This document shows positions 54,967 through 63,971 of a DNA stretch of 64,000 nucleotides, one piece after another. The notes under the pieces are model-generated. The model made no database searches. It was not told the origin of the DNA and worked only from the letters and a program-made list of their open reading frames with translations. Position numbers and translations under genes: made by a program. Source of the DNA: Solilutibacter tolerans (GTDB taxonomy: Bacteria; Pseudomonadota; Gammaproteobacteria; Xanthomonadales; Xanthomonadaceae); NCBI RefSeq assembly GCF_900155935.1, contig NZ_FTLW01000001.1, positions 310,001 to 374,000 of the forward strand. Direction: 5' to 3'. The number at the start of each line of letters is the position of its first letter. The first letter of the stretch is position 1.

Positions 54967-56055
54967 TTAGCGGCCGCGTTTCATTCCGAACAGGCCGCGT
55001 GATGTTTCCGCTGCGGGCGCCGGGGCTGGGATGTCCTGCTGGACGATGCCGGTGACCAGGCCCGCGTTGACGAAATCGGCCACTTCGGCATCGCTTACAT
55101 TGGCCGCGGCGGAGATTTCCGGGACCATCGATGGGCCTTTCATCATCGCGGTGGCGATGCGGAAATGCTTGGGGAACTCACGCTCGGTCTGCAGCCATTT
55201 GGTCAGGCGGTAGCGACCTTCCGGATCGACGTGCGGCAACAGGCTGCCGCGGCCTTCCAGCAGACCCGCGTACCAGGCCAAGCGCGAAAGCGGTTGTGCG
55301 GCGCCTGCTGCGGCCGTCTCGCTCTGCCAGGCGGCATTATCGAGCGGAATGAAATCGGTCTCGCGCACCGTGCCTTCGAAGTAAGCATCGAGCGACTTGA
55401 GCGTGGCCGGTCCGTGGTACTGCTGGGCTGGGCCATCGATAAACAACACGGGACCATCGCCGCGCTGGAAACGCGAGCGCGTGGCCAAGCGGCCGGGCTG
55501 CAGCCAGTCCGCAAGAACCGGGTCGCGGGTTGGAACGGGTTCGGGTTCGGGCTCCGACACGACCACCGCATCCATCACTGTCTCCGGGATCGGTTGAACG
55601 CGTTCTTCGTCCATCACGAGGGGAGCGATCTCTTCCGGCAGCACATCGGTCGGCGTCGGAGCCTCGGTGAAGCCATGCGGCACGGCGACGGCGGGTGCTT
55701 CTGTTTCCTCGGGTTCGGTCGGAGCCAGTGTGGCAGGCGTGGGCTTGGCTTGGTCAGCGCCGAGCTCACCCAGCAAAGTGTCTATGGCGGGCGCTTCGTA
55801 GGGGCGCGCCAAGCGGAAATCGGTTTGCGTACGCTCGGCAGAGGTGTAACCGATGACCTTGCGGCCGGCGTTATGCAGCTGCATCCAGCTCATCGGGCCG
55901 TACAGGCTGTCCATGTCGACGACGACGACGTCCGCTTCAGCGTCCTGTACCAAGCGAAGATCAAGGCCAAGTCGCTCGATCGATTGGCCGATGGCCTGAC
56001 TCAAATCCGCCTGCGTGGCGCGGTCCATCCCGGTGAAACCCAGCGTGCTGGTCAT
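54967..56055 (-). CDS. Uncharacterised protein with receiver-like N-terminus and acidic linker
   Basis: The protein has 362 residues and belongs to no family I recognise. Residues 1-95 look like a small alpha/beta domain (DVVVVDMDSLYGPMSW, NAGRKVIGYTS), reminiscent of a receiver domain but without a clear Asp-Lys active set. Residues 96-185 are a Pro/Glu/Thr/Val-rich disordered linker. Residues 186-345 are a second domain (GPVLFIDGPAQQYHGP; LTKWLQTEREFPKHFRI; EISAAANVSDAEVADFVNAGLV) whose last part could be a winged helix. No signal peptide or membrane helix. It ends in a basic tail. Possibly a cytoplasmic regulatory or scaffold protein. Confidence 0.7.
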   Translation of the reverse strand: MTSTLGFTGMDRATQADLSQAIGQSIERLGLDLRLVQDAEADVVVVDMDSLYGPMSWMQLHNAGRKVIGYTSAERTQTDFRLARPYEAPAIDTLLGELGADQAKPTPATLAPTEPEETEAPAVAVPHGFTEAPTPTDVLPEEIAPLVMDEERVQPIPETVMDAVVVSEPEPEPVPTRDPVLADWLQPGRLATRSRFQRGDGPVLFIDGPAQQYHGPATLKSLDAYFEGTVRETDFIPLDNAAWQSETAAAGAAQPLSRLAWYAGLLEGRGSLLPHVDPEGRYRLTKWLQTEREFPKHFRIATAMMKGPSMVPEISAAANVSDAEVADFVNAGLVTGIVQQDIPAPAPAAETSRGLFGMKRGR

Positions 56056-56190
56056 GCGGTGAAGCCCCCTGTAATGACTATCCGAGTGTAGCGGAGGGGC
56101 GGCGCGATGGTATTTTTTTCACGTGCGCTGGTCGGCGTTTTGATGCACGCAAGCACGATGTCACGCCTGATGAATGGCGCTGCGTCGAAT

Positions 56191-56847
56191 TCAGGCTAAA
56201 GCGCGGCGTGGCTTCTTTGGCATTTGTGACTGCAAAAATTCCATTTGGTCGGCAAGGATGTTGCGATTGGACAAGATCAGATGTTCGATCCAGCTAGGCC
56301 GGTAGGGTACGGCCAGTAGCGGCATCCCCGCCTGTTGCGGGGTGCGATTGCTCTTGCGGGAATTGCAATGGAAGCAGGCGGTGACGACGTTTTCCCAAAT
56401 GTCCGCGCCGCCCTTCGACACCGGCATCACGTGGTCGCGGGTCAGTTGCTGGCGGGTGGGCCGCTCGCCGCAGTACAGGCAGATATGCGCATCGCGGGCG
56501 AATAGCGAGGTGTTGGTCAGCGCCGGGGTCGGGTCGATGGCGCGGCCTCGGGCATGCCCACGCGCGGCGATGATCGGATGCAGGTCCAGGAAGCTGCGCT
56601 CACCGGTAAAGCGCGATGTACCGCCATGCACGGTCAGGCAGGATTCGCCCAATGTCCAGGCCACGGCGTCGCGGGCATACAAGCAGGCAGCATCCTGCCA
56701 GCGGATCCAGTCCAGCGCCCGGCCATGCGCATCCAGCGCCAGGATGCGCAAGGAACGAATCGGGGAAACGACGGAGGTAGGCGCGGCGTCCTGGCTCGTT
56801 TCCGAACCGGGGCCGATCAGGCGTAGCTTTGCGCTATGCGTACCCAT
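56191..56847 (-). CDS. HNH endonuclease family protein
   Basis: The protein has 218 residues. The C-terminal half holds an HNH domain with zinc ligands Cys123 and Cys126 (CLYCGE) and Cys158 and Cys161 (CFHCNSRKSN), and the catalytic DH at 138-139 (TRDHVMPVSKGG). The N-terminal half (RILALDAHGRALDWIRWQDA) is an extra domain common in a widely spread solitary HNH protein. No methylase or other restriction gene is near, so a house-keeping or repair role is as likely as defence. The start may lie further in. Confidence 0.88.
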   Translation of the reverse strand: MGTHSAKLRLIGPGSETSQDAAPTSVVSPIRSLRILALDAHGRALDWIRWQDAACLYARDAVAWTLGESCLTVHGGTSRFTGERSFLDLHPIIAARGHARGRAIDPTPALTNTSLFARDAHICLYCGERPTRQQLTRDHVMPVSKGGADIWENVVTACFHCNSRKSNRTPQQAGMPLLAVPYRPSWIEHLILSNRNILADQMEFLQSQMPKKPRRALA

Positions 56848-56933
56848 CGGAAAGACAGGTTATACGCATTTGATGACGGTTTGTGTAGTCCGTGCCGGTT
56901 TGATGTGGAATCGCCCCGGCGCGTGCACTGGCT

Positions 56934-58718
56934 TCAGTCGAAGGCGGCTACGTCCAGTGCGGTCAAATTGCCTACGCCACTCTCGATCGCCGCCTTGTGC
57001 GCGAGCGTGCGCGGCAGCAGGCGCGCGAAGTAGAAACGGGCCGTTTCGCGCTTGGCATCCTTGAACGCTTGTGAACGTGATGAGGCTTCGGCCGCGGCGA
57101 CACTGCGCGCCCACCAGTAGGCGAGCGCTACATAGCCGGAGTGGAACAGATAGTCCCAGGCCGCGCCGCCGATTTCATCCGGATTGGCCATCGCATCCTT
57201 GGCGATGCGCATCGAAAGCGCCTGCCATTCGTCCAGCTTGGCGGTAAGTTCGGGCATGAACTCGGCAAGCGCCGAGTTGTTGGCTTCAGCCGCGCAGAAG
57301 GCCTTCACCTCCGTCAAGAACACGCGCATGCCTTCGCCCTTGAGCTGCAGCAGTTTGCGCCCGACAAGATCCAGTGCCTGAATGCCGGTCGTGCCTTCGT
57401 ACAGGGTGGTGATGCGCGCATCGCGGGCGAGCTGTTCCATGCCGTGTTCAGCGATGTAGCCGTGACCACCGAAGCATTGCAGCGCGTGGTAGGTGCATTC
57501 GTTGCCCCATTCGGTCAAGCAAGCCTTGACGATAGGGGTGAGGAAACCGACCAGCGCATCGGCATCGTGGCGCGCAGCTTCATCAGCGCCGTGATGGGCG
57601 ATGTCGACGTTAAGGAAGGCGTGGTAGGCCAACAGACGACCGCCTTCGACCAAGGCCTTCTGGGTCAACAGCATGCGCCGCACATCAGGGTGGACGATGA
57701 TCGGATCGGCCGGTTTTTCCGGGAATTTCGGCCCGGACAGCGCACGCATCTGCAAACGTTCGCGGGCGTAGGCTAGGGCGTTCTGATACGCGCGATCGGC
57801 CAAGCCCAGGCCTTGCAGGCCCACCGCCAGGCGCGCAGTGTTCATCATCGTGAACATCGCCATCAAGCCTTTGTGGGGTTCGCCGACAAGCCAGCCTTCG
57901 GCGCCGTCGAAATTCATCACGCAGGTGGCCGAGCCGTGAATGCCCATCTTGTGCTCCAGCGCGCCACAGCGCACGGCGTTGCGCTCGCCCATCGCGCCAT
58001 CCTTGCCCACCTTGAACTTGGGCACCATAAACAGCGAGATGCCGCGGCTGCCGGCCGGTGCGTCAGGCAATTTGGCCAACACCAGGTGCAAGATGTTCTC
58101 CGCCATGTCGTGCTCGCCGGCGGTGATGAAGATCTTGGTGCCGGTGATGGCATAGCTGTCGTCATTATTGGGAACGGCGCGCGTGCGCAAGAGGCCCAAG
58201 TCGGTCCCGGCATGCGGCTCGGTCAGGCACATGGTGCCGGTCCAGCGGCCTTCGACTAGCGGCTTGAGGAACACGTCCTGCTGCCATTCGTTGCCGTGGT
58301 GGAGTAATGCTTCGGTGGCACCGTGCGAGAGCAGGGGGAAGTTGCCCCAGGCGAGGTTCGCGGCATCGATCATTTCCTTCATCGCCGCGCCCAGCACTTG
58401 TGGCATGCCTTGGCCACCGAAATCAACCGGGGCGTTGAGGCCAGGCCAGCCGCCTTCGACGAATTGCGCATACGCCGCGGAGAAGCCCGGTGGTGTGGTG
58501 ACATCGCCCGAGGCTTTGTCGAACGTGCAGCCCTGGTCACCGATGGCATTGAGCGGCGCCAGCACTTGAGTGGTGAAGCGCGCGCCTTCTTCCAGCACGG
58601 CGTCGATCAGTTCGCGATTGACATCCGTCTGGCCGAGATCAGCCAATACGGATTCGACCTTGAGCACGTCGAAGAGGTCGAAACGGATGTCATCGAGGGG
58701 GGCGCGGTATTGGCTCAT
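56934..58718 (-). CDS. Acyl-CoA dehydrogenase with C-terminal extension (DmdC-like)
   Basis: The flavoprotein (594 aa) oxidises acyl-CoA to enoyl-CoA. It has the N-terminal, middle (CLTEPHAGTDLGLLRTRA) and C-terminal helical domains (QCFGGHGYIAEHGMEQLARD), with the catalytic Glu441 in LYEGTTGIQ. An additional C-terminal domain from about 465 to 594 marks the long type related to 3-methylthiopropionyl-CoA dehydrogenase and the AcdA group. The substrate cannot be told from sequence. No beta-oxidation partners are adjacent. Confidence 0.92.
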   Translation of the reverse strand: MSQYRAPLDDIRFDLFDVLKVESVLADLGQTDVNRELIDAVLEEGARFTTQVLAPLNAIGDQGCTFDKASGDVTTPPGFSAAYAQFVEGGWPGLNAPVDFGGQGMPQVLGAAMKEMIDAANLAWGNFPLLSHGATEALLHHGNEWQQDVFLKPLVEGRWTGTMCLTEPHAGTDLGLLRTRAVPNNDDSYAITGTKIFITAGEHDMAENILHLVLAKLPDAPAGSRGISLFMVPKFKVGKDGAMGERNAVRCGALEHKMGIHGSATCVMNFDGAEGWLVGEPHKGLMAMFTMMNTARLAVGLQGLGLADRAYQNALAYARERLQMRALSGPKFPEKPADPIIVHPDVRRMLLTQKALVEGGRLLAYHAFLNVDIAHHGADEAARHDADALVGFLTPIVKACLTEWGNECTYHALQCFGGHGYIAEHGMEQLARDARITTLYEGTTGIQALDLVGRKLLQLKGEGMRVFLTEVKAFCAAEANNSALAEFMPELTAKLDEWQALSMRIAKDAMANPDEIGGAAWDYLFHSGYVALAYWWARSVAAAEASSRSQAFKDAKRETARFYFARLLPRTLAHKAAIESGVGNLTALDVAAFD

Positions 58719-58753
58719 CGGGCTGTCCGGTAATTAAGTTTGAGGATGTTGGT

Positions 58754-59230
58754 TCAGCGCAGCACGCCAGGCAGGCCGGGTGTGGGGCTTAGCGCGCTGT
58801 CGCGGGAGATGCGGAAGGTGCGCACTTTGCCCTTGTCGGGCGTGGCGACCAGATTGCCGTTGAGCGTGTATGTCAGGCCGCGGCCAGAGGCGAGGGCATC
58901 GGCGACTTGCAGACGCGCTTCGGCGCTGGGGCGTAGGGTGATGTCGATGACGTCAGCGGATTCGGGCGCGATGTTGAGCGCAGGACTGGCTTGCAACTGA
59001 CCTGCGGAGGCGCCGCCTGCGGTCACCGCAACATCCACCGAATCAAAGCGCATCGCGATGCTGCTGTAATTTTGCAGGCGCAAGCGTACTTGCCAGCCGC
59101 CATTCGCATCCACGGTGAGCTGCTGAATGCTGGCCGCAGGCTCCGACACGCGGCGTGGGCCAGTGCTTGAGCAGGCCGAAATCAACAAGGCAAGGGCAAG
59201 AAACAGGCCGGTACGCAGGATCTTCATCAT
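58754..59230 (-). CDS. Small lipoprotein with LEA14-like domain
   Basis: The protein has 158 residues. A signal with lipobox Leu-Ile-Ser-Ala-Cys lies at about 16-20, followed by an about 120-residue beta domain (GGWQVRLRLQNYSSIAMRFDSV, LNIAPESADVIDI) similar to water-stress/LEA14-type domains. The function is unknown. It lies 35 bases upstream of the acyl-CoA dehydrogenase gene on the same strand, downstream of tRNA-Phe and its terminator. Confidence 0.75.
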   Translation of the reverse strand: MMKILRTGLFLALALLISACSSTGPRRVSEPAASIQQLTVDANGGWQVRLRLQNYSSIAMRFDSVDVAVTAGGASAGQLQASPALNIAPESADVIDITLRPSAEARLQVADALASGRGLTYTLNGNLVATPDKGKVRTFRISRDSALSPTPGLPGVLR

Positions 59231-59280
59231 TCCATTCCGTAGGGGATGGGATGAGCATAACGCGCGGATGTGGACGCCCG

Positions 59281-59312
59281 GAAAACAAAAAGGCCGCCGA
59301 TGGCGACCTTTG
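59281..59312 (-). terminator. Rho-independent terminator of tRNA-Phe
   Basis: Read on the minus strand, AAAGGTCGCC pairs with GGCGGCCTTT (one mismatch, ATC loop) and is followed by TTGTTTTCC. It lies about 20 bases after the tRNA 3' end. Confidence 0.8.
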
Positions 59313-59333
59313 TTTCGACGTAACCCAACGCAG

Positions 59334-59409
59334 TGGTGGCCGGGGAGGGAATCGAACCCCCGACACGGGGATTTTCAATCCCCTGCTCTACCAACTGAGC
59401 TACCCGGCC
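59334..59409 (-). tRNA. tRNA-Phe (anticodon GAA)
   Basis: The acceptor GGCCGGG pairs with CCCGGCC, then A and an encoded CCA. The D arm is TAGCTCAG, the anticodon stem GGGGA/TCCCC frames the loop TTGAAAA (anticodon GAA), and the T arm is GGTTCGATTCC. The length is 76 bases. Confidence 0.97.
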
Positions 59410-59436
59410 AATGCGCTCGGGTCACGCCAGCCGGCC

Positions 59437-59465
59437 ATCTTACGGGGCAAGCCGGCTTTGGGCAA
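59437..59465 (-). promoter_or_regulatory. Promoter of tRNA-Phe
   Basis: On the minus strand TTGCCC (59465-59460) and TAAGAT (59442-59437) are 17 bases apart, about 28 bases before the tRNA 5' end. Confidence 0.65.
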
Positions 59466-59591
59466 GCGTGAATGGCCCAATTCTGCCCGGGACTGAATCT
59501 GGTTTGAATCTGTGACCGGGTTGTCCTGCGTGCGTTAGGGTATGGGGGCAAGATGGTTAGTGCCAATGACGGTGACTATGGAGGGAGTCCA

Positions 59592-60014
59592 ATGAAAATG
59601 GTTCATGCCTTGGGTCTATCTGCTGCGGTGTTGCTGCTCGGCGCATGCGCGACAACGCCAAGGGAAGCGAGCGCGGACAAGTTGGCGCGTTACCAATCCT
59701 TCGCCGGTGAGCCCGTCCGCAGCATCCCCTACAACGCAAGCGGCAGCCGCGGCTTCGACATCATTGATGAAGAGCACATGGTGGTTGAAATTCGTCCCAC
59801 CGAAGGCTACCTGTTTAGTCTTTCCGGCCCGTGCTTGCGTGATAGCAGTGCGCCGCTGTTGAACATCAGCTCGCAAGTTGGGCGAGTCAGTGCGGGTTTT
59901 GATCGAGTCAGCTCGCTCAGCCAGCCTGGCATGACCTGCATCGTCAAAGAGATTCGGCCGCTTGACTTGAAGGGGCTGCGCGCAGCGGAGAAAGCGGCGG
60001 CGAGCCCGACTTGA
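59592..60014 (+). CDS. DUF6491-like small lipoprotein
   Basis: The protein has 140 residues. A signal and lipobox Leu-Leu-Gly-Ala-Cys lie near residue 19, followed by a domain with YQSFAGEPVRSIPYN, EHMVVEIRPTEGYLFSLSGPCL and CIVKEIRPLD. The pattern resembles the uncharacterised DUF6491 lipoproteins frequent in Lysobacteraceae. Function unknown. A GGAGGGAG ribosome site lies a few bases before the ATG. Transcribed alone. Confidence 0.75.
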   Translation: MKMVHALGLSAAVLLLGACATTPREASADKLARYQSFAGEPVRSIPYNASGSRGFDIIDEEHMVVEIRPTEGYLFSLSGPCLRDSSAPLLNISSQVGRVSAGFDRVSSLSQPGMTCIVKEIRPLDLKGLRAAEKAAASPT

Positions 60015-60029
60015 CTGTTTGCCTTTGGG

Positions 60030-60060
60030 TACGAATGAGTCCGCCTTGGATTCATTCGTA
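60030..60060. repeat. Long hairpin between converging genes
   Basis: TACGAATGAGTCC (60030-60042) pairs with GGATTCATTCGTA (60048-60060) over 13 base pairs with one G-T pair and a GCCTT loop. There is no T run, so it is not a standard terminator. It may end or protect the transcript of the lipoprotein gene or of yggX. The rest of the 159-base gap holds no gene. Confidence 0.6.
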
Positions 60061-60173
60061 TCCACCATCCGCACCAGGGCGAGCATCGTCAAAAGCCGGA
60101 TCTGCGCGCCTGTAATCACCTTGGATTTCTTGCTGCTTTCGGCATGCACTCCCACATGGGGTCATGCTCCGGC

Positions 60174-60440
60174 TTATTCCGGCACATAACCCTCGGGTTT
60201 TTCTGCGCCACCACCGAACAGGAACTTTTCCATCTCGCGCTCAAGCATGGCCCGGTGCTCGGGATTCATCGGAGACAGCCGGTTTTCGTTGATCAGCATG
60301 GTTTGATGCGCGAGCCAGGCAGCCCATGCCGATTTGCCGATGTTCTCGAACACGCGCTTGCCCATCTCGCCCGGCCAGGGAACGAAGGCGAGCCCCTCGG
60401 TTTCGCGTTGTTCACGCTGGCAATAGACGGTGCGGCTCAT
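60174..60440 (-). CDS. yggX: Probable Fe(2+)-trafficking/oxidative damage protection protein YggX
   Basis: The protein (88 aa) begins [19 protein letters not shown], with [22 protein letters not shown] and [16 protein letters not shown], all YggX family features. It protects iron-sulfur proteins against oxidants in enteric bacteria. It follows mutY with a 4-base overlap, the conserved mutY-yggX pair; MutY itself is an iron-sulfur enzyme. Confidence 0.97.
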   Translation of the reverse strand: MSRTVYCQREQRETEGLAFVPWPGEMGKRVFENIGKSAWAAWLAHQTMLINENRLSPMNPEHRAMLEREMEKFLFGGGAEKPEGYVPE

Positions 60441-61564
60441 GGAGTCTCCTTCTCGATCAGTTTGCGCACGGGAGCAGGGATGCCTAGCGAGGCGAGTTCC
60501 TCGTGCGATGCCCAGCGCAGGTCGTCATTGTCGCCTACGCGCGCACGAGGTGCGACGCCATCGAACAGATGTGGATGGATGCGTAATCGGTAATGGCTGA
60601 AGGCGTGTTCGATGGCAGGCAATTCGCGACTAGTAGCCGTGTGGTTTGAGGCGATGTACTGTTTTGCAAGGGCGTTGATCGCCTCGACATCATCCACTTC
60701 CGGCAACGACCACAGCGATGCCCAGATGCCGGTCGAAGGGCGACGCAACAGCAAAGTTCGCCTGTCGGCATCGCGTAGCCAGACCATGCGCGTCTCACGT
60801 TGAGGAATCGCCTTCTTGGGCTTGGATGCGGGAATCTCGCCGGCGAGCCCATCTCGTTTGGCGATGCATAGATCAACGAAGGGGCAGGTATCACATTTGG
60901 GCCGGGTTCTCGTGCACAGCGTGGCACCAAGATCCATCTGCGCCTGTGTGTAGTCGGCCATGCGCAGGCGCGCGGCAGGCGAGGCAGGCAAGGAAGCATC
61001 TGCGATCGTCCAAAGTTGTTTTTCGACCGCAGGCAGCCCCGGCCAACCATCGATGCCGTGCAATCGCGTCAGCACGCGTTTGACGTTGCCATCAAGAATG
61101 GGCTGCAACTCGTTCCAAGCTTGCGCAAGAATCGCGCCCGCGGTGCTGCGGCCAATGCCGGGAAGCGCATGCAACGCGTCGAAATCTCGCGGTAATTCGC
61201 CGTCGTGTTCGGCCATGCAAATTTTCGCAGCGGCATGCAGGTTGCGCGCGCGGTTGTAGTAGCCCAGTCCTGACCACAGGGCGAGCACATCGTCGCTGGG
61301 CGCGTTTGCCAGTGCATGCAGGTCGGGTAGCGCATCGACGAAACGCTGGAAATACGGGATGACTGTAGTGACCTGCGTCTGTTGCAGCATGATCTCGGAT
61401 AGCCACACGCGATACGGCGTGCGTTGGATTTGCCAAGGCAGATCGTGGCGGCCATGTGCGTCGAACCATTCGAGCAGGCGAGGCGCGAATGCCGATGTGA
61501 TGGCTTGGTCGATGTCGGCTTCGATTTTTGGCGTAACGATGCCGCGCTTGCGTTGCGAGGTCAT
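60437..61564 (-). CDS. mutY: Adenine DNA glycosylase MutY
   Basis: MutY (375 aa) removes adenine mispaired with 8-oxoguanine. The catalytic Glu57 ([11 protein letters not shown]) and Asp158 (LDGNVKRV) frame the helix-hairpin-helix GIGRSTAGA. The iron-sulfur loop Cys217-x6-Cys224-x2-Cys227-x5-Cys233 is complete. The C-terminal NUDIX-like domain recognises 8-oxoguanine. The N-terminus is about 28 residues longer than in E. coli. The ATG overlaps the stop of the AsmA-like gene, supporting this start. Confidence 0.97.
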   Translation of the reverse strand: MTSQRKRGIVTPKIEADIDQAITSAFAPRLLEWFDAHGRHDLPWQIQRTPYRVWLSEIMLQQTQVTTVIPYFQRFVDALPDLHALANAPSDDVLALWSGLGYYNRARNLHAAAKICMAEHDGELPRDFDALHALPGIGRSTAGAILAQAWNELQPILDGNVKRVLTRLHGIDGWPGLPAVEKQLWTIADASLPASPAARLRMADYTQAQMDLGATLCTRTRPKCDTCPFVDLCIAKRDGLAGEIPASKPKKAIPQRETRMVWLRDADRRTLLLRRPSTGIWASLWSLPEVDDVEAINALAKQYIASNHTATSRELPAIEHAFSHYRLRIHPHLFDGVAPRARVGDNDDLRWASHEELASLGIPAPVRKLIEKETP

Positions 61565-62859
61565 GGCTTTTCGCTCACTGCCGGCACGGTTGGTTCGTCG
61601 AAATCCACTTCGACGCCTTCAAGTTGCGCGTCCGCAATTTCCAACTTCGGTGTGCTCAGTCGCCCGTTGATGGGTGGTAGCGGTGATCCCGTGGATGCGG
61701 CATCGCGCCATGCCAATACATCGCGCACATGGAAGCGCCCGTCGAATCGCGTGGCATCACGGCGAACACCCAGCGCGATGACATCGCTGAAATCAAATGC
61801 GCCGGTGTAGTCGAGTGAAAACGGCAGAGGCGAATTTGAATCAGACAATGGTGGGGGAAGTTTCGGCCAGACCTCCGGCCATGCATGGATCTGGCCATCC
61901 AGTGTCAATTGCAAACGATCACTTGCTTGCAGCTTGCCGGTTGCATCGAGGTTTGGCACCGCGCCTTCCGCCCGCAATGCCAATGAAAGCCGTGGCCAAT
62001 GCAGTCCATCACTTGATATGTGCGCAGGGCCGTATGCACCCAGGGCGAAGGGGACGGGGTCACCACCGCGGCCTTCATAACGTACATCTGCACCCAGTTT
62101 AGCGGGTTGCAAGCGCAGCCCTTCATCACTCCAATGCATGGGTGCGGAGAGTCGGATCCGCATCGGCATTTTCCAGTCGCTGGCCGTCGGGGTGATGTCG
62201 CCAGCCAAGCCCAATGCAGCTGTTTTGGCAGGTTCGGACAGGACAAGATGCAGATCGAAGGGAAGTTGCATCGTGCGTGCGATGTAACGGCCGCGAAGAT
62301 GTGCGGCCAGAGGCTCTTTCGGGGCGAAACGCGGCAGGTCGGCTTCGATGTCATCCATCTTCCATCCATTGCCCAGGACTTGACCGCGCACCAGGCGCAA
62401 GCCGCGTGACAATGTGGGCAAGCGTTGTTCGGTGCTGGGCGGGCGGGATTTCCGCCATTCCGCCAGTACAGCCAGATCAAGCGTGGGTGCATCCAGTTCG
62501 ACGCGTTCGATATCCAGCAGCTTTCCCCGGCTTTTCAGCGTGGACCAAGGCAGTGACAGCAGGATGCGTTCGGCATGAAGCAATTCACGCTGGGTACCCG
62601 GCAAGCGTGCGCTCACCCCGCGAATTACCCAACGTGGCGTGCCGCGCAATTGCAACTCGGCCTCGCCATCGGCACTGATGTCGAGGCCCAGCGCTTGTCC
62701 TGCCTCGCGCAGGATCAGGCGAGTGGCGAATCGAGGCTGCAGCGCCTGTTGGATAGCCAGCGCAAGCAGCAACAGAAGTACGGCCAACCCGATCACGAAC
62801 CCGCGCACCCACCTCCGTTTGCGAGCAGGTGACGTGGTATTCGCTGGGTTGTCGTTCAC
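61561..62859 (-). CDS. AsmA-like inner-membrane-anchored protein
   Basis: The protein has 432 residues. It has a basic cytoplasmic start, one membrane helix (GFVIGLAVLLLLLALAI, about 20-37), then a long beta-rich periplasmic domain of AsmA type (LGLDISADGEAELQLRGTPRWVIRGV; LDIERVELDAPTLDL; RLVRGQVLGNGWKMDDIEADL). AsmA-like proteins are linked to lipid transfer and outer-membrane assembly. It sits between ftsY and mutY with 4-base overlaps on each side. Specific function is unknown. Confidence 0.82.
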   Translation of the reverse strand: MNDNPANTTSPARKRRWVRGFVIGLAVLLLLLALAIQQALQPRFATRLILREAGQALGLDISADGEAELQLRGTPRWVIRGVSARLPGTQRELLHAERILLSLPWSTLKSRGKLLDIERVELDAPTLDLAVLAEWRKSRPPSTEQRLPTLSRGLRLVRGQVLGNGWKMDDIEADLPRFAPKEPLAAHLRGRYIARTMQLPFDLHLVLSEPAKTAALGLAGDITPTASDWKMPMRIRLSAPMHWSDEGLRLQPAKLGADVRYEGRGGDPVPFALGAYGPAHISSDGLHWPRLSLALRAEGAVPNLDATGKLQASDRLQLTLDGQIHAWPEVWPKLPPPLSDSNSPLPFSLDYTGAFDFSDVIALGVRRDATRFDGRFHVRDVLAWRDAASTGSPLPPINGRLSTPKLEIADAQLEGVEVDFDEPTVPAVSEKP

Positions 62860-63971
62860 TGGCCGAGTGATGCAGGCAGTAGCGCGTCGACGAAGGCTTC
62901 GGGATCGAACACGCGCAGGTCTTCCGGCCGCTCACCGATGCCGGCGTAACGAATCGGGATGCCGAATTCACGCGCCAGTGCGAACACGACGCCGCCCTTC
63001 GCGGTGCCATCGAGTTTGGTTACGACCAAACCCGACACAGGCACTTTGGCACTGAACGCGCGCACTTGCGAGATCGCGTTCTGGCCCGTCGTACCGTCGA
63101 TCACCATCAAGATCTCGTGCGGGATGCCCGCGCCATGCTTGCCCAGTACGCGCACGATCTTGCCAAGCTCATCCATCAGCCCAACCTGCGTATGCAGGCG
63201 CCCCGCGGTGTCGGCGATCAGCACGTCGGTGCCGCGCGACTTGGCCGAGCTGTAGGCATCGAAAGCGACCGCCGCTGCATCGGCATCCTGTCCTTGCGCG
63301 ATCACCTGCACGTTGTTGCGTTCTCCCCAGGCCTGCAATTGGGCGACGGCGGCAGCGCGGAATGTGTCGCCGGCTGCGAGCATCAGGCTGCGGCCATCAT
63401 CGCGGAACTTGCGCGCCAATTTGCCGATCGTGGTGGTCTTGCCGACCCCGTTCACGCCGATGGTGACAATGACGAACGGTTTCGCGGTGCCATCGATCAA
63501 CAAGGGCTGCGCAACCGGGCGCAACAGGGCGACCAAGTCTTCGCGCAAAGCCGCAAGTAGCGCATTGGCATCGGCAAATTCACGTCGGCCCATGCGTGCG
63601 CGCAGGTCGTCGATCAATGCCGTCGTGGCTTTCACGCCGACATCGGCGGTGAGCAGTGCGGTTTCGATTTCTTCCAGCAGATCTTCGTCAAGCTTCGGGT
63701 TGCGCGAGAACAGCCCCCCCAGCGAGCGCGCCATGCCGCTGCCTTTCAGGCGTTCGCGCCAACCGGTCTTGCCCGGCGCTGCAGCAGGCGCGGCATCGGC
63801 ATAGTCATCTTTGGCCGTCGCAGGGGAGACGGGCGCGGCGACAGGCGCGGGAGCATCGACCGCCGCACTCGGCGCGGCGCTAGTGACAGGCGCTTCGACG
63901 ACCGGTTGGGCCGGCGTATCAGTGGCGGTTTCGCCATCAGTGGGCTTCTTGCGCCAGAACCAGTTAACCAT
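62856..63971 (-). CDS. ftsY: Signal recognition particle receptor FtsY
   Basis: FtsY (371 aa) docks SRP-ribosome complexes at the inner membrane. The N-terminal 80 residues are Pro/Ala-rich with acidic residues. The NG domain starts near WRERLKGSGMARSLGGLFS, with GTPase motifs GVNGVGKTTTIGKLA, DTAGRLHTQ and TKLDGTAKGG. The start ATG at 63971 lies 29 bases from the window end. It is the first visible gene of the ftsY - AsmA-like - mutY - yggX unit. Confidence 0.97.
   Translation of the reverse strand: MVNWFWRKKPTDGETATDTPAQPVVEAPVTSAAPSAAVDAPAPVAAPVSPATAKDDYADAAPAAAPGKTGWRERLKGSGMARSLGGLFSRNPKLDEDLLEEIETALLTADVGVKATTALIDDLRARMGRREFADANALLAALREDLVALLRPVAQPLLIDGTAKPFVIVTIGVNGVGKTTTIGKLARKFRDDGRSLMLAAGDTFRAAAVAQLQAWGERNNVQVIAQGQDADAAAVAFDAYSSAKSRGTDVLIADTAGRLHTQVGLMDELGKIVRVLGKHGAGIPHEILMVIDGTTGQNAISQVRAFSAKVPVSGLVVTKLDGTAKGGVVFALAREFGIPIRYAGIGERPEDLRVFDPEAFVDALLPASLGQ

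Noticed and set aside
56191..56847. The HNH protein as part of a defence or restriction system
   Set aside because: No methyltransferase, helicase, toxin or other defence gene is nearby; flanking genes are metabolic, and solitary HNH genes of this kind are widespread.
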